Source: Ridgeia piscesae (lineage: Eukaryota; Annelida; Polychaeta; Sabellida; Siboglinidae). From it: a stretch of 64,000 bases of DNA. A model generated the notes under the pieces. That model had not been told where the DNA came from. It saw nothing but the letters and a program-made list of their open reading frames with translations, and ran no database searches. The translations under genes and the position numbers were made by a program. The stretch covers positions 924,501 through 988,500 of the forward strand of contig JAODUO010000118.1 of the NCBI GenBank assembly GCA_025642075.2, read 5' to 3'. Shown here one piece after another: positions 48,210 through 63,214 of this stretch; within the stretch, counting starts at the first letter, position 1; every line of letters starts with the position of its first letter.

Positions 48210-51200
48210 AACCTAACCCATTAGCACAGACCAAGTCACTTGACTTATAAACAACTCCTTTTAATAGCAACACAAGTGCACTGCACTTATCTACCCTGTA
48301 ACCAGATACATTGCTATCATTATTGGCCTATTCCAAAGGCTTGATCAACCTAAATACTCTGTTATCACCCGAAACTACAAGATTTATCACCAAACTACAA
48401 GTGTTATCACTCTCAAATACGCTGCCTCAGACATTCACTCAGTCTTTAAATTGCTTATGTATAGATCCTGATCTGCCTTCTCTGGCCTCAGCACAAGCCC
48501 CCTCCCCTTCACAGTGACTGGTTCCATCAGTACTCAATCTTCAAGGTCCACCCTTCATTGTTAACTTACAATAATGTATGCGACGACATACATTTTTGGT
48601 TTACTTAGGCCTATTCTACAATACAATACTGCACAGAAGCAGTAAGCATAATTATTAAGAATACAACGTATGTACGGAGAATATAAATTGCATAAAAATA
48701 CTGTTGGACATAGGAGTGATTCAGCGCGTCACGACGCAGGGGGTAAAATAAACTCTAAAACCATATGCTTGATCTTTCATCACCAAACCTATTAAAGTAG
48801 GTGTAATTATAATATGACCATATCACAGCACTGACAAAACATTGCTTCACCACAACAAATCCAACTGATACCATCAGCTTGATGTTTTATGACAACTGCT
48901 GACAACAAACAACAAAAGTGGCTTCTTGCCAAACACTGGTCATCGGACACTGCAAACAAACACCTGCTGGCCAAAAACAGGAGCTGCTACGACTAGGATC
49001 ACACTATAATCACTATGTGTCACGCTTCACTGCAGACAAGATATGCCAGCCAGGGATCTGAGCCTGCATATTGCGCTGTCAAGACAGGCCCAACACAATG
49101 CGAGCTGCTCAAGTGTTTCATGCAATTTTATACTGCTGCTCTGAACGTGTTTCCAGGTGAAATCTGAGTCGGTTGGTTTAATAATCAGCCTGAATATGTA
49201 AGATGATGTAAAGATACGGTATCAGTAACCTGTCGACTGCAGCGACATGAACTGTTGGTCGGGCAGCAACATAAACATACCATGTCTAGTTCAGTGAGAT
49301 ATTCCAATATTACAATGCAACAGGTCTACCAGATGCTACTCAATTTGCATACTCCATACAGGTGTATTATCAATAATAAATTATTGTATTAAAACAATCA
49401 AGTACCATTATTAATCTTGTATTTATTAACTTATACGTTTAAGTTTAAAACCTTTTCATATTTTAGTTTTTAAACATGTCATTAATATTTTTATGACTTA
49501 CTACAAAAAAACCTAAGACCCATCTAGCATAATTTGTCAACCTCTATAAAGTCACACTTACACAAACAGGGCCCTTGTACTGTATCTGCCTGCATACGTG
49601 GCACAGACTTGGATACAATATTAGCAAGCTACTATTGGAGACTGATTTACTGCATGACCTTACTTTGAGCCTACCCAGCCATGTGGTATAAATGCTACCA
49701 GTGGCCCGAATGCTACAAATGCCACCCATCACCTGGGTCCTGATTACATAACAGACCCAGGAGCTGTGAGGCTGCAGGTAAGCCAGTGTAACTGACAGGT
49801 GCAGGTGTTAAATGAGCATCGAGATTCCCCGCACCTCCGGCGATGTCTGACACACCAACGACAACAACAACGACACTGTGTGAGATTTACTAGCAATTAC
49901 CATAAACAATCAACAACGCGCCAGGCTGCCCCATCGACATACCTGGCCTGGCGCTCATGACAATATGGCTGTCCCGCGAGCCTGACACCTGTGTGACTGT
50001 CTCTACAACCTCGTGCTCACTTGTGTAAATAAAAACCTCTTATGGCAGCACCACACAAACCACTGACACGTTGTCATATGACAGGCAACGTCCACAGCTG
50101 CTTGTGGTCATTTTGCGATGATCGTTTCTGCCATCAAAGGATGTGCCCCTGCCATGCGGGTAGGCTGTTGACCCATTTGGTCCAACTTGTAAATACACAC
50201 GACTGTGTGAATGCGACTGTGACTGGGTCCTTGCGGAATTCCTCCTGTGCAAACGACATTTGTTCCTATTCTGCACCGCTCATTCACGCTGAGTTTGACA
50301 TCTACGCTGCTTTTCAAAAGTCCCGGCCAATCTCTGGCGAACTTCTTAGAACACTTTGTGCGGGTCGGTCCCCTCGACAAAAGACCCGCGACAAACGTGC
50401 AATTTGTGAAATGACGTCAGTTTTTTCATGCTCAATCGCCGACGGCGTTAAAACTAATAAATCTATCTATAAAGTAGTGACACACAGTGTAAGCGTGGTC
50501 AATACAGTCACGTCACGGACCATTTAACAGAAAACACAATGGTCCCAGATGCTGTCTGGTTGTAATTCATGGCCATACTGCTACAGTTTCATGATCCGGG
50601 TATAATTTCAACTGCAATTTTTTCCCCATAATGAAGAAAACTTATATTCTATTTAGTAACAGAAATTACGTTTATTCAAGGCTAAGACGCATACAATGAA
50701 GTGCTATTTTTCTGCATTATCCAATGATGCGTAACAGATAAGTTTGTTGTAACGGCGAATGGTGTTACTGTAGACGTAAATATTACAATGTTTGCTTTGT
50801 TGGTGAACACAAAGGAGGTAGTTTTTATCAGCTGGCCACCTACACTACTGTTGAACAGAGCAGCGCGGGAATAATGGAAGTGACAGATACGATCTCAAGC
50901 TTCACCAACCAGCACTTCCTGTGATTAGTCACATTTCTATCAACGAACAACAGGTAAATTCATAACTTCATTACAACCATTCAATTATATTACGCTTAAT
51001 TTACCGTTCCAGTCTGGAGTATGACATCATCCACGGACAAAGGTACTACCTGGGAAAATTTGCTTTGCTCAATGTCCTTCATTTAGAGCGATCTCTCTGG
51101 TTTACAAGCTCAGATATATATGCTGGGACACTGTTGCATTTGCTGTGACCATTTTTAGAGTGACATGACAAAGCAGCTTGTAATTCGTGGACAATGTCAA

Positions 51201-51540
51201 TGTCACTATAGGACACAGATGTCCTGTGTCACTGGTGGACAGGTTGTCACATGTCATTTGTCAACAGTGTTGTCTTATCACAACTGTCAACGTTAGAGGT
51301 GCAGTGCACACACAAGCACACACGCAAGCATTCACGCACGCACACGCACGCATGCACGCACGCACATGCATGAGGATCCACTCTTCCTAATATACAAGCA
51401 TGGGAATGTTGTGGAGTTATGTGACGGTTAATGTGCTGATTACTGCCTGATTACACTGTCAAATGCTGCCATCTTCCACACTGTTTAACAACTGTTGTTT
51501 CTAAACAACTTAATTACTATATACAGTATACAGGTGTGTG
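48210..51540. other. Non-coding, nothing recognised
   Basis: Mixed unique sequence with chance frames up to 161 codons (50042-50527, no domain). No element boundaries are visible. Confidence 0.5.
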
Positions 51541-51542
51541 TG

Positions 51543-51600
<58 letters not shown>

Positions 51601-51649
51601 CAAAAGAGCACGTTATTAAATAGATATTAATATATTTGTACTACACTTG

Positions 51650-51705
<56 letters not shown>

Positions 51706-51759
51706 CATCAAGTGTAGTACAAATATATTAATGTCTATTTAATAATGTGCTCTTTTGAT
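51543..51759. repeat. Second AT-centred palindrome, about 57-bp arms
   Basis: The left arm at 51599-51654 starts ATCAAAAGAGCACGTTATTA. The right arm at 51703-51759 is its reverse complement with about four differences and ends TGTGCTCTTTTGAT. The spacer is (AT)n, and another (AT)n tract precedes the left arm. Confidence 0.9.
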
Positions 51760-54700
51760 TGATACCACTCTTGCTAGCAGCATCTTCCAGGTTAGAGAAA
51801 TTCAAAGAAATGCAAATAATTAACGACCATTCTTACACTTCTGTTTATTCACTGACAACTAATTCTACACACTTCAATATTTGAGACTTGGGACTGGGTG
51901 GTAAATCCAGGGTTGGACATGGCAACTTGCCAGGCCCACTAAGTATTCCCAGCCCCTCTCTCATCTCCCTGGGATGCCACCCTACAACAGACTGGACACT
52001 GGACACCAACAAAACAAGCCACAGGAATCTGACCCAGCGCTGCAAGTGTTGATGGGATCACCACGGACAGCCCCAGCGTAACACGGCCTCAGCCATCATC
52101 CCGTTTTGACACTGCTATGCCAGGAATGCAGGAGGAGGGAGGGAGTCGATCCTTCACCCACTAGTAGCTGTCTCCCACAGTCTGTCGCTGGCAGATCGAC
52201 CTAATAAAAACCCGCTGATCCCTCCGACCTAATAAAAACTTGCTGATCCCTGCGCAGCTGCCGGAGTTCACTCAGTGGAGCTCAAAGACAACTGATCGTA
52301 GTTGCGGTGTATTTCAAACAAAGGTAGCGTCTCCACCAGCAAATGATGTCTTTTCTCAGTAACTCACTAGTATAATACTCAAGTTCGACTCCAAATCAAC
52401 TTGCAACAATCGACTTACTGTTCACATCGTTCCCCGGACAATCGCTTGTCAATAACGGTAAAAGCTTATCTGTGTTTCTGATCACCTCAGGATGGTCTTA
52501 AATGCCATCTCATCCAATGTCCATCAAATCATAGCCTTATCTCAAGGACTGTGCCTTCTTCTGAGACAGTTGTGATAACTCTGATTGTGACAGAGGAGAC
52601 AATGATGAAGAGGGACCTGTGGCTTGTCATCCCACTGGGATTTATGGGGTGGTCAGGTTTGTTTACAACATTCCAAGATTATAAATAGACCAGTCTGGAC
52701 AGTTCATAAAGGAAACCCAGGCAAGGTGGGTGGGGAATGAGGGGTCTGGGTGAGGAAGGGGGGGTCATCACTGTGTCTCCCAAAAGTAAATTAGGGTAGA
52801 CTCGTCATTGAGTTTTATGAACACAACAAAACTTGAAAAAACTTGCGGCTTGTATTTATTTAAATTAAAAGGGCGTCACACTGATACAACAGTGTTGTTA
52901 GGTGCACAGACCTGACATTGTCACAATCACATCAAAGTGCTGAAGCAGACACCCATCACATCATTAGCCATGGGACAGGCTGAGTCTGGCAGGATCGGGT
53001 AGGAATTGTGTCAGACAGTCACTTGGACTGGTAAGAAATGTACCTTTTTAATAAGATGCCACCACTGCAAAATCGCAACAATTGACTACCAATTATTAAA
53101 TTTTGGATTGGCGAAGATACTGTCATGCATTTATAAACCTAATGATGTGTCTTAAAGCAGCATCAACGGGAAGGAAAGTGCTTGTTAGCAAGGCAACATG
53201 TTCAAAGTGTAAATCCTATTTGCTCACATTGGGGGAAAGAATACAAGATACTTAGGGGTGACACCCCAGTGGAAAACAGACTGGGAGTGACCCCCAACTA
53301 CGCTGCAACCATGACAGAGCTTGCAATGCATGCATGCACACACATGCACGCATGTTACTGCAAAAATGGATGTCACTTTAGTAACATTACCACTGGTAAT
53401 GATGCCACTGTCACACAATTCCCCGCCAGTGACCCCCCCACCCTCCAGGTGGTTGGTATTCTTCACACCAGCCCCCATTATCATCTGGCTCAAATTACCA
53501 AGCATATCTGAGGCAACCTGTCCCTGGGGCAATCCATGATCAGCATCCTTCCCGCCAAGAATGGGGAGACTGCGGGGAACACTTCCCGTAGGGGGGAACA
53601 CTTCCCCTAGGCAGGCTACAGCCCATCATATTTAGAGACATTGATGCCCTAGAGACTTGTAGCTTAAATAATAGAAAAATGTTAACAGATTAAACTTTTA
53701 AAATGTTTTAATTGGCCACAAGACAGACTAGAACACACATTAGAGGATAACTGTTTAAAATATGTGTTACTAATAGATTGAATAATGCATACATACTTAA
53801 TACTGTATGCAATGGTGAACATCCAAATACTACTAAAACCACATTTGGGGTGATTCCAAACTCAACCTATTGCAATGTCGATATCACAACTCACGGCACT
53901 GGAATAAGGAAGCTTTCAACTGCAATGTCAGTGTCACATGGACAATGAATCCATTCAAACACCACAAACATATCCATATTTCACAGTTGGGGAACCCTCA
54001 CCTCTCTAACCTGCCATTCCTATTCCCAAAGGCACGGTCATGCACATAAATACAAATTGGTCACACACCATTACTGAGTGCTTATTTAAAACATTTCCTG
54101 CCAGTTCTTGGTGCCTCGTGATAACAACCAAAACTGACTTCTCCCCAACATGGCAAACTCACCTTTGGTCGACCTGTTTGTTATCTGACTCATTTATCTT
54201 TATTAAAAGTTAACAAAGCACTCTACCCCACTAAAACATGCTACCCCACACTGTTGATTCAATCAGCGATAAAGTACACCATTTGACCCAAACCTGACAG
54301 GATATATTACTTCGACAGATTTATCATAGTTTGAATCAATGGCAGCTGCACTATTAATGAGATTATATTTTTTGACATTCCTTATGGATGCTGCAGACGC
54401 GAGTACAATATGACAAAGTATATAACCATCAGGAGCTAGACAGGTCTGAAACAACGATTACAAATTGTAGTGTCTGCAGGTGCATGCATGCGTGTGTGCT
54501 TGTGTGCGTGCGCGTGCGTGTTGTGTGTGCGTGTGCGTGTGCGTGTGCGTGTGCGTGTGCGTGTGGGTAAAACAATGGCCTGATTTATGTCATTAGCAAA
54601 CAAGATTCAAACTGATTCAACAGAAAGGAAGTTGCCAGTCAATTAATCCTTATATCCCTTAACATGAAATCTCTTGTGTAAATGAACAATTATTTTTTAC

Positions 54701-57534
54701 TGCCAAATCAATTGCACATTTAAAGTTTTTGTGCTACATGAAGTTTATTTTGCTATGTTTATATTTGTTTATATTTAATCTCTTACGGTTTTGTGATTCT
54801 TTTACCTGTTTGTATCAGTGCCTTTGAACAGGGTAATCCTGGATACACGGTTCTTTAAATCATTACTATTTTATTATCAACAGTTGTCATAGTATCTAAA
54901 TATATATTTAAAGCCACCACCTGGCCATGGCTTACTTTAGTTTAATAAAGCATTTATTATTTAAACATTTAATCATGGCTAGTGTAGAACCTTGTGGTTT
55001 TAATAGAAACCAGCCAGCAGGAGACTGGCCTGGGTATTTTTAAACACAGTGCAACATACTGACTCACTTATTGCAAGAAGTCAGTAATACTTTTTGACAG
55101 ATGTGTTTCCCATTAGATGTTAGAAGATACAGGTGAAACAACTGGTCACCTTACTGGTGACCCATGTATGAAGACACTGACTGGACTGTCGATATGTTCT
55201 TACATCGTGTCACCAGACATGAGGTAAATTCCATTCCAGAATTTAAACTGAATTCACAGTGAAGTTAGAATTGTAGGCCAACTGATTTGTTTGCAGTAGA
55301 AGAGATGAGCCAAATATACTTATTCAAAAATTATGTGAATTTGTTGTCATATCTGATTAAATATGATGGTGCAGTTTTGTGTTTATACAAGATGTCAAGT
55401 ACGTTCATTAGTGATCATTCAGATAAAACATCAGAATTGAGTTTCCTTTGGAATTGTTAAACTGCAACGTGTTTTTTTAAAAAGAATTTGCCATAAATAT
55501 AACTGAACTGACATTTTGACATAATCAAATATTTTGTTTGTAGAAATGGTAAACCAGTGTGTTCTACTTGTGACATCACAACCAGGCAGCTCAAGACAGG
55601 ATAAGCTGATGTCTGGATCATTACAGACAGAGCTAACATTCACTAAAACACCATCATCAATAAAGCACACTGCTCCCCCCCAACAGTTGACATTCTGCAG
55701 TGTCAACATAACACCAGAGCACAACTCAACCTTAGGCTAAGCAGCGCTTGACAAATGACGTTTTCCACTGGCAAAAGAACATCGTAACCATGGCGACAGT
55801 GTCTGCATCAAAGACATGAGAAACTATTGACTGTGGGACACTGGAGCAGTGGAGAAGTCTGTGACAGTCACCACAGGCAGTGAATGACATCTGTCAAGCA
55901 CGACCCCAGAGACTGGTACATGTATAGGGAGCATGGTGGAGGAAATACATGGATCACTGCACTGACTAGGACTGGAATAATTCCAGTATCCCAGTAATCC
56001 ATTTGATAAGGAATAAAGATTAATACATTATTTTGGATATGGTTCAAAACTATAGCAACAAAACACATTCTTCCACATAAAAATCGTCAGCATCTAATAT
56101 CTACATTTATGGAGACATGTTAGAAATGTGTCATTTTGGGGGTTAGAAATAAATTCTTATTTTCAAACAAAGTGGCACTAGATGAGGTTTTGTAATTTAC
56201 ATGGCGTAAAAGTTTAAAGAAATGCATTGGGCCCATGGCATTTTACGAGGATCATCAAGAATTGTAGCTCAACAAAGAGAAAACAATGGTCCTGCTCAAC
56301 CTCTGCTCCCAACATGCCCCAAACCTCCCTCTCTGACTCTCCCTCAATCAGTCACGTCATTCCCTGATAAGACGGCCATACACTAACCACAACACTCCCG
56401 TTGCCAGGCCTTGGGTGACCCTGAACCCTGTCTCCACAGCACTCCTGCATCAAGACGTCCCGCGTGGAATCTCTGTTTACTTCTGATTACATGCGACCCC
56501 ATACATCTTCATCTTCCGACAGCATTCCCCACAATCCAGCATCATTATCATCATCACGTTGATTGTCCCCTTTTTCTGAGTCTGAACGATGGACTCATAA
56601 CAAAGCCCCACTGGGATAAATGGGAGTCATAAACCCTGTAAACAGACAACTGGGGGAGGTCTGGAAACGTAAACCAGTAATTTTTGACTATATACACTAA
56701 ACAGATGAAATCCAGAGCCATTTAGGGGCTAAGTAGTGCGACTCGTAGGCTTTCGATACCTGTCATTTGCAATGTATCTGTCAACTGCGTGACATCTTAA
56801 ACAGCATGCACGAGTTCTCGACTGGTTTCGCAGGTGGCTAACCCAGCACAACGCACTACTACTCATTTGCATAAGGCAGACAAAAACCAGTGCAGAAAAT
56901 ATGCGGAATCAGCAAATTCAACAGCACAGCCAGTGACCGTAACATGCTAATTTACATTAGCTCATCCATCAAACACTGTCAGCTTCTGCTAGAAAACACA
57001 CCACGTGGGGCGCTGAACACGCCAAAGGCTGTGTGCACTGTGCATACAACTGGGCCAACACGCTTATTAACACATCCCGATAGCACTACTACTTCCGTAA
57101 GGCTGCCATTGATAAAACACAAATACAGGAGAAAAAAAATCTCGGGCTTACTATCTGCCATCCAAAACTAAACCATACCTTTGAATGTAGAAATATTTTG
57201 GATTCTTCATTAATCACACTGAAACCTTTCAAGAAAAAAACTTTCTTAACAGGTAAATATTCTCAAAATAAATAATACATACCTGTATATTTCAATACAT
57301 GATATTGAGGGTCTTTACTCTTAAGTAACATAATATTATAATAAAGCTTACCAGATTGTATTTAATAAAACTGTAATCGCTGTTCGCAGTCATAATTTGA
57401 TTGCCACTACAAACAATACTTTTCAGTTTCTAAACATGTACATAAATAACATTTGGTTTATAAACATATATATATAAATAACAATATTGGTTGGTATAAC
57501 TGCATGACCCTTTGATATTTAACTTGTCCGAGAT
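51760..57534. other. Non-coding, nothing recognised
   Basis: Chance frames up to 125 codons show no domain. There is one (GTGTGC)n tract at about 54487-54567. TGCATGCA-type CA/TG-rich stretches occur near 53320-53355. Confidence 0.5.
54487..54567. repeat. (GTGTGC)n microsatellite
   Basis: Hexanucleotide GTGTGC units with impurities at the left end. Confidence 0.9.
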
Positions 57535-57542
57535 GTTCCCAC

Positions 57543-57853
57543 CATAGCTTGATGTAGAGACCCGTCCACCCGTCATTAGGACGGGTAAAAACAAATATGG
57601 ACGGGTAGAAATATGGGTGGACGGGTGGTGGATGGGTAAAAAAACTGAAGGAGCAAAATAAAGGTCTTCCAAAACCATAGATATTGTTAGTTATGCTTTG
57701 AAAGTGAGTGAAAATGGTGTCACATGTGTGTTTGTAGTCCATTTCAGGTCATTAGACACATTTAAAAGTTTGTAAACCGGCTTAACAGTTAACATCCATG
57801 TGTCCACCAAAACATGTGTGACTGGCAATAATGTTATCCTGCATAAAGCCCTG
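57543..57853 (-). mobile_element. About 310-bp hAT-like MITE, copy 1
   Basis: It starts CATAGCTTGATGTAGAGACC and ends CCTGCATAAAGCCCTG, which are imperfect inverted ends. It is flanked by identical 8-bp GTTCCCAC at 57535-57542 and 57854-57861, a target duplication of hAT size. The subterminal region holds repeated ACGGGT/ACCCGT motifs in both orientations. No coding frame is present. Confidence 0.8.
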
Positions 57854-59201
57854 GTTCCCACACAACACATTCAATGAACTTCCTGCCAATAATTATCTTG
57901 GATGAATCCATGTAACAGAACCGAGCAGGGTTATTTAAATATTGTCAATGGCAACCAAACTTTCTTTACAATAACCACATTATTTATATCAGCTAATTAC
58001 AGATCTACAGTGATGTCCGAGAGGTACAGTGCACATTACCTCGACAATCTGTTAGTTCATCATGGTCAGTGTCTGGGAATACTTGTAGCCCAGATGTACA
58101 AGTATTCAATAACCACCTGTAGAGCTATGGCAATTTGCTACACATGTAATCAAGACATATGTTCTTATCGCGTTCGGTTTTACAAATGCCTTAAAGTGAA
58201 CAATCTGGCCCATGTAACAACCTGTTTCTATCTCACTGATAAGAGAGCAGCTTTGTGTAGCCTGTCCATTACTCTGAGCTTGCAGAGGCTAAGACATGAA
58301 TCACAGCCTGATCAGATGCCGCTTTAGATAACAAACACCACTTGAGCAAGTAAAGTACCCCAGGCAGCACTTCCACTACTAAGTAATAATCTGTCGTTTC
58401 AACAACTTACACAGTAGCTTGTTTCCACTGATCTATCATTCATACCACCACCCAATGTCCCAATCCCAGCACGGACACATTTCATACGTAAACAATGCTC
58501 TATAAGTTATATACACACACCTAGAAACCCTGTACAGTACACAAAGATTATCAAATATATTTATTATTAAGTGAATTCTCACAGGCCGATATGACGTGAC
58601 TTGCATTTTCATTTCCCTAATGGCTAAAACGATTCCACCAAATGTATAATGACAGTCAAAGGAAACAATGTAATATGTAATAAAATTAGTTTTTGCAAAA
58701 CTTTAGTAATTTTTCTTCTGACTTGCAGGGGTAACTAATTGTAATACCTGACTGAATAGTGAGCTCATCTCGCAACAACAAGTCTAGGTGTAAACCCTTC
58801 AACTATACAGGACATTTTTGCCTCACCCTCAATGCACACCCCTACTCCCAGCATCCATGATGTGATTCAGTCAGTCTGCGCACATGGCCTATTACAATTC
58901 ACAACATTTCATATACCACCAATCTGTCATATTTTTTCCTTCCTAAGGCACACGCGTCATCAATCTTCACAGCTTTTGAATTCGTCATCGTTTCCAATAC
59001 GCCATGTGACACCAGCCTGGGAACGCTGACATCAAAGCCACTGATGTTGAGTAACAACGTCATGCAAGTATAAATCCTTCAAGGTGACTCTGACGACTGA
59101 CGGGCCAGCCCCAGTCCTGTGATGACTTGGGGGTTTACATAAACAGGTTGAGAAGGTTTTGAAGGCTGCTGTAGTGCCTGTTGCCACCAGAGACGTGAGA
59201 A

Positions 59202-59509
59202 CTGGGCTTTATGCAGGATCACATTATTGCCAGTCACACGTTTTTTGGTGGACACATGGATGTTAACTGTTAAGCCAGTTTACAAACTTTAAGATGTGTG
59301 TGATGACCTGAAATGGACTACAAACACACATGTGACCACCATTTACACTCACTTCTAAGGCATAACTGACAATATCCATGGTTTTGGAAGACCTTTTTTG
59401 CTCTTTCATTTTGTTACCCATCCACCACCCGTCAATCCATATTTCTACCCGTCCACAGCTGTTTTACCCGTCCAAATGACGGGTGGACGGGTCTCTGCAT
59501 GAAGCTGTG
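59202..59509 (+). mobile_element. About 310-bp hAT-like MITE, copy 2 (inverted relative to copy 1)
   Basis: It runs CTGGGCTTTATGCAGGATC to GGTCTCTGCATGAAGCTGTG, 308 bp, homologous along its whole length to copy 1 in the opposite orientation. The flanks CGTGAGAA and AATGAGAA look like an eroded 8-bp duplication. ACCCGTCC and GACGGGT motifs are well kept (about 59448-59490). Confidence 0.78.
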
Positions 59510-60442
59510 AATGAGAAACCGGGACTATATGACACAGTGTGGTTGTCATGTGGCAATGTCACACAGTTCTGCCCTAAAGACTCAATGTAGGAGATCATAC
59601 CTTGGCATGTCTCTTGGCAGCCAGTCACACTACCCGGTACTACATGCAGCGAACTGAATGTGTTAAACATGGGCTGGTTGAGACAATAAAAACATATTTG
59701 CACTTATATCAGCTACTCTATCAACATGTAGTGCAGCTTAATCAATTAGCCTGTGTCTGAAGGTGGATGCAACTTAACAGTATTTTACCAAGTAAACCTC
59801 CCAACCAACCCATGGGGTAGACAGATGAGAAGCCTGCAAGAACAACGGTACTCTAATTACACACGTGTAGTGTCCTGGACTAAACCACACAACTCTGGAC
59901 GTGGCTGATAATCTCAGGATACGCAAAAATGAAAAATGGTTGGATTCTGGATAAATGCGAGGCTTCCTTGTCCACACTCGTGAGACATCTGGTACTGGTT
60001 GATCTGAGACGGGATAGTAATCTTGTCAGCAAGCAGTGAAATAGTAAGTCCAAGAGCAATGCCACTGAGCCATGGTTTTTTGTGAACAAACAGAAGTACG
60101 ATTGATCAGCCCAACATGGTGATGATTCAAGACGGTGGCACGCACTCATCTTGACGGATCACTGAAATCAGCTGGTTTAACTCTAAAATTACTGTCTGAG
60201 GGAGTAGGGAGTTGTACTGGTGATTCCTTCTGATCAAACAGGGAAGGTGAAGGTGAAGAGGTAGGACTATAAAACAAGGAATGATGCACTCACCAAGTCG
60301 CAGTAAATTGGAAGCCTTATTGCTTATTTGCGACTTGTAAAGTTCAAGTTATAGCGGGGACTATACAACTGTGTCCTGTAGGTATATATACGTGTAGCAG
60401 CATTTAGCCACACAGGTGGTAATGAATTTAACAACACGTGCA

Positions 60443-60755
60443 GAATGGGAGGGCCAAATGGGAGGACCAAATGGGAGGACCAAATGGGAGGACCAAATGA
60501 GGGCAGAATGGGAGGACCAAATGGACGGAATGAGTGGGAGGACCAAATGGGAGGGCAGAATGAGAGGACCAAATGGAAGGAACGAGTGAGAAGACCAAAT
60601 GGGACGACCAAATGGGAGGACCGAATGGGAGGACCAAGTGAGAAGACCGAGTGGTGGGGCTGGGTTGGAAAATTGAGTGGGAAGATTGAATGGGAGGAAT
60701 AAGTGGTAGGAGCAAATGGGTGGAATGACTAGAAGACTGATTGGGAGAACAAGCG
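60443..60755. repeat. 14-bp-like G/A-rich minisatellite
   Basis: Units such as AATGGGAGGACCAA are repeated with indels. The Pro-Phe-Gly-Pro-rich frame of 223 codons on the minus strand is a product of the repeat. Confidence 0.9.
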
Positions 60756-61123
60756 AGAGGACCACTACACCAATGACAATGCCAGGTGTGGTGAGAGATA
60801 GATCAGGGTGCAGGGCCCACTCTTGATACAGGGTTGGTAGTAAATGTAACAACATGTTGACTGGACAGATTTGTAACAGTAACACGTCATCGGCAGGGCC
60901 TGGAGAACTGCTGAAGGCTTGTTTTGTACTGCACCAATTAGTGCACATAACTACCCTAATGACTACAGGTGTGCACTTTGTAGTACATACACTAAGTACT
61001 ATACGCATTTTGACACAGGTGTCCCAAAACACAATTATATAAATTTACATAAAATAATTATTCTTGCAAACATGTCCGAGTACATTATGGCCACTGCAGT
61101 AGCTACAACGTTGTTCTCATTGA

Positions 61124-61295
61124 GCCCTCGTGTACAGGGGTACCCCTCGTGTACAGGGGTACCCCTCGTGTACAGTGGTGACCCTCCTGTACAAGGGTGA
61201 CCCTTGTGTACAGGGGTGACCCTCATGTACAGGGGTACCATTCGTGTACAGTGGTGACCCTCCTGTACAGGGGTGACCCTTGTGTACAGGGATGA
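61124..61295. repeat. 19-bp minisatellite
   Basis: Units such as CCCTCGTGTACAGGGGTAC have a period of 19 bp in the first copies. About nine copies are diverged towards the right. Confidence 0.92.
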
Positions 61296-63214
61296 CACTC
61301 AGTCCAAATGCTACTGTTGGATAACTACTCGTCTGTTCTTTCCATTGCACCTCTCTCCATCTCATGTCCACCTTTAACTATTGCTGTTTGAACTCTTGAC
61401 GTTCTGGAATTAAACCTTCTATGAGTTCACCCACATCATGTAATGACACTATATTCTCTTTCATCGTGCGTATACTATGTTCACTAGCACTTTTAAATGT
61501 TAAGCCTATATGTTGTATAATTACCAACTTTAAACAAAGCTACAGTTGTCTCGTACTAGTTATCAAGCACAATGGGATATTGTAGCTGGTTGATCTATCT
61601 CACTCTACAAACTCAGGATCCTAGCAGAAAACAAAACATTTCAAGGTTACACTGTTTGTATCACTGTGTCCGTCTAATGACAGAACACACTGGAAAAGAA
61701 ACTCAAGAAAACACAATGACTATACATTACCCATTGTAGTAGACATAGTTGTTGGCTAAAGATAACACAACACACACTAAAGGTCATGTAACAGGTCTGT
61801 TTGTAGGCTAAGCTGCAGCTAAATATGTACCTCCGTAAGTCCTCAAAACATGGCTTGATGATAATAATCCGAGGTGTATCGAGTTGCAATCCAGCACAGA
61901 GCACGCCATTTTTCAAAGGGACTAATGAATCAACATTCAAAGCTATCCTGTTACCTAGAGTGCTAGATTAGCTTACTGGTTGTGTACAATAACTGTACAT
62001 GTTCTATCACACACTGAGCTGTCCTATCAACATCATAAATTTACAAAACAATTATTTTGTAGTAAAAAATATGCATACGACCATTGTGATGGTAGGGTTA
62101 TGTATGAGCTCTTCAAACCTTTACCCGGTATTTTGTCTATATTTGAAATGATTTGGCCACAGTTAATTCAAGAATGGCCCAGTCTGATAATGAACAAGGT
62201 TGCCCTATGACCTAGTAACAGAATGGATCCAAGAATGATCTACATACAGAGTACAATTTAAAAGAAATTATGTTAACTAAGCATTTGGACACACACCAAT
62301 CTCAGAAATAACTGGGAATGTTTAAAATGACTAGGAATACTTTAAAAAAACAGTCTGGAATGATAACGGTGAATTAATAACAAATATTAATTTAGCATAA
62401 CTTACTTGCTTTCTCAGAACATGTAGTTGTGATTTATTAATACACGACAAGAAACTGGAACATGTGCAGTGACACCTACATAAGAAAAGTAATTTATTAT
62501 TAAAATATCACACCGTTACTATAGCAGAAACCTAGCAGTGACAAAATATGAGTGAATTATTAAAACACTGTGTTGTAGTAATGCTAAACAGTAAATGCTG
62601 TACACAGTTGTTAGCCATGTTAATATTGCAAAGAGGAAGTGACCCCCCTGATTAGGTGAGAAATCAGTAAGTGTTCATGAGGGGTGTCACTGGTGACTCA
62701 CATCCTGATACTACTACACACAATGAATGACTAGAAGCCCAACATGAAGCCCTCCAGCCTGCAGTCAGAACTACACACAGCCTCAGTCTACTAGCACGAA
62801 AACTAAACAAACACGAGGCCCTATTGATTGAGCCGAATATAAATATTTGGATTCTCTCAGCATTCCTGGTTATATGTGGACTTAGTGTACACAAGGAATG
62901 AAAGTGTTAGTGCCCAATTGCAGGCATCATAAAACCATTAAAATGTCTCACATAACTCAGCATAATAGGCGAATGGTTGAATATTTGCTCTAGTTGCACA
63001 ATCTCTAATTATCCAACAATCTGTATGCTTTTACTTAGACCTAACTTCTGTGAAATCAAAAATATCGACCAACAGAACTAATTATTGGTGTGCAATGCCA
63101 GCCAGTAGCAGGGTAAGAGAGATCAACTGTATTTATATACTTACATGTACAAATAAAACATGTACAAATTGAATGTATCCAATAGTGTACCATTCATCTA
63201 TTGGCACTTTTCAG
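61296..63214. other. Non-coding, nothing recognised
   Basis: AT-rich, short chance frames only, no element ends seen. Confidence 0.5.

Noticed and set aside
49544..49732. Possible pre-LIM exon of the Ajuba-family gene (GTAAGT-like end)
   Set aside because: The donor-like site does not leave the single G needed to join the Gly codon at 46893, and the peptide has no family similarity.
53224..53601. 125-codon minus-strand frame
   Set aside because: Overlapping frames on the other strand are equally long. There is no domain and no splice-compatible end for the LIM gene.
57902..58327. 141-codon plus-strand frame
   Set aside because: It starts just past a MITE and shows no domain. The composition looks like chance translation of non-coding DNA.
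60361..61032. 223-codon minus-strand frame rich in PFGPPIWSSH
   Set aside because: This is a translation of the 14-bp-like minisatellite.
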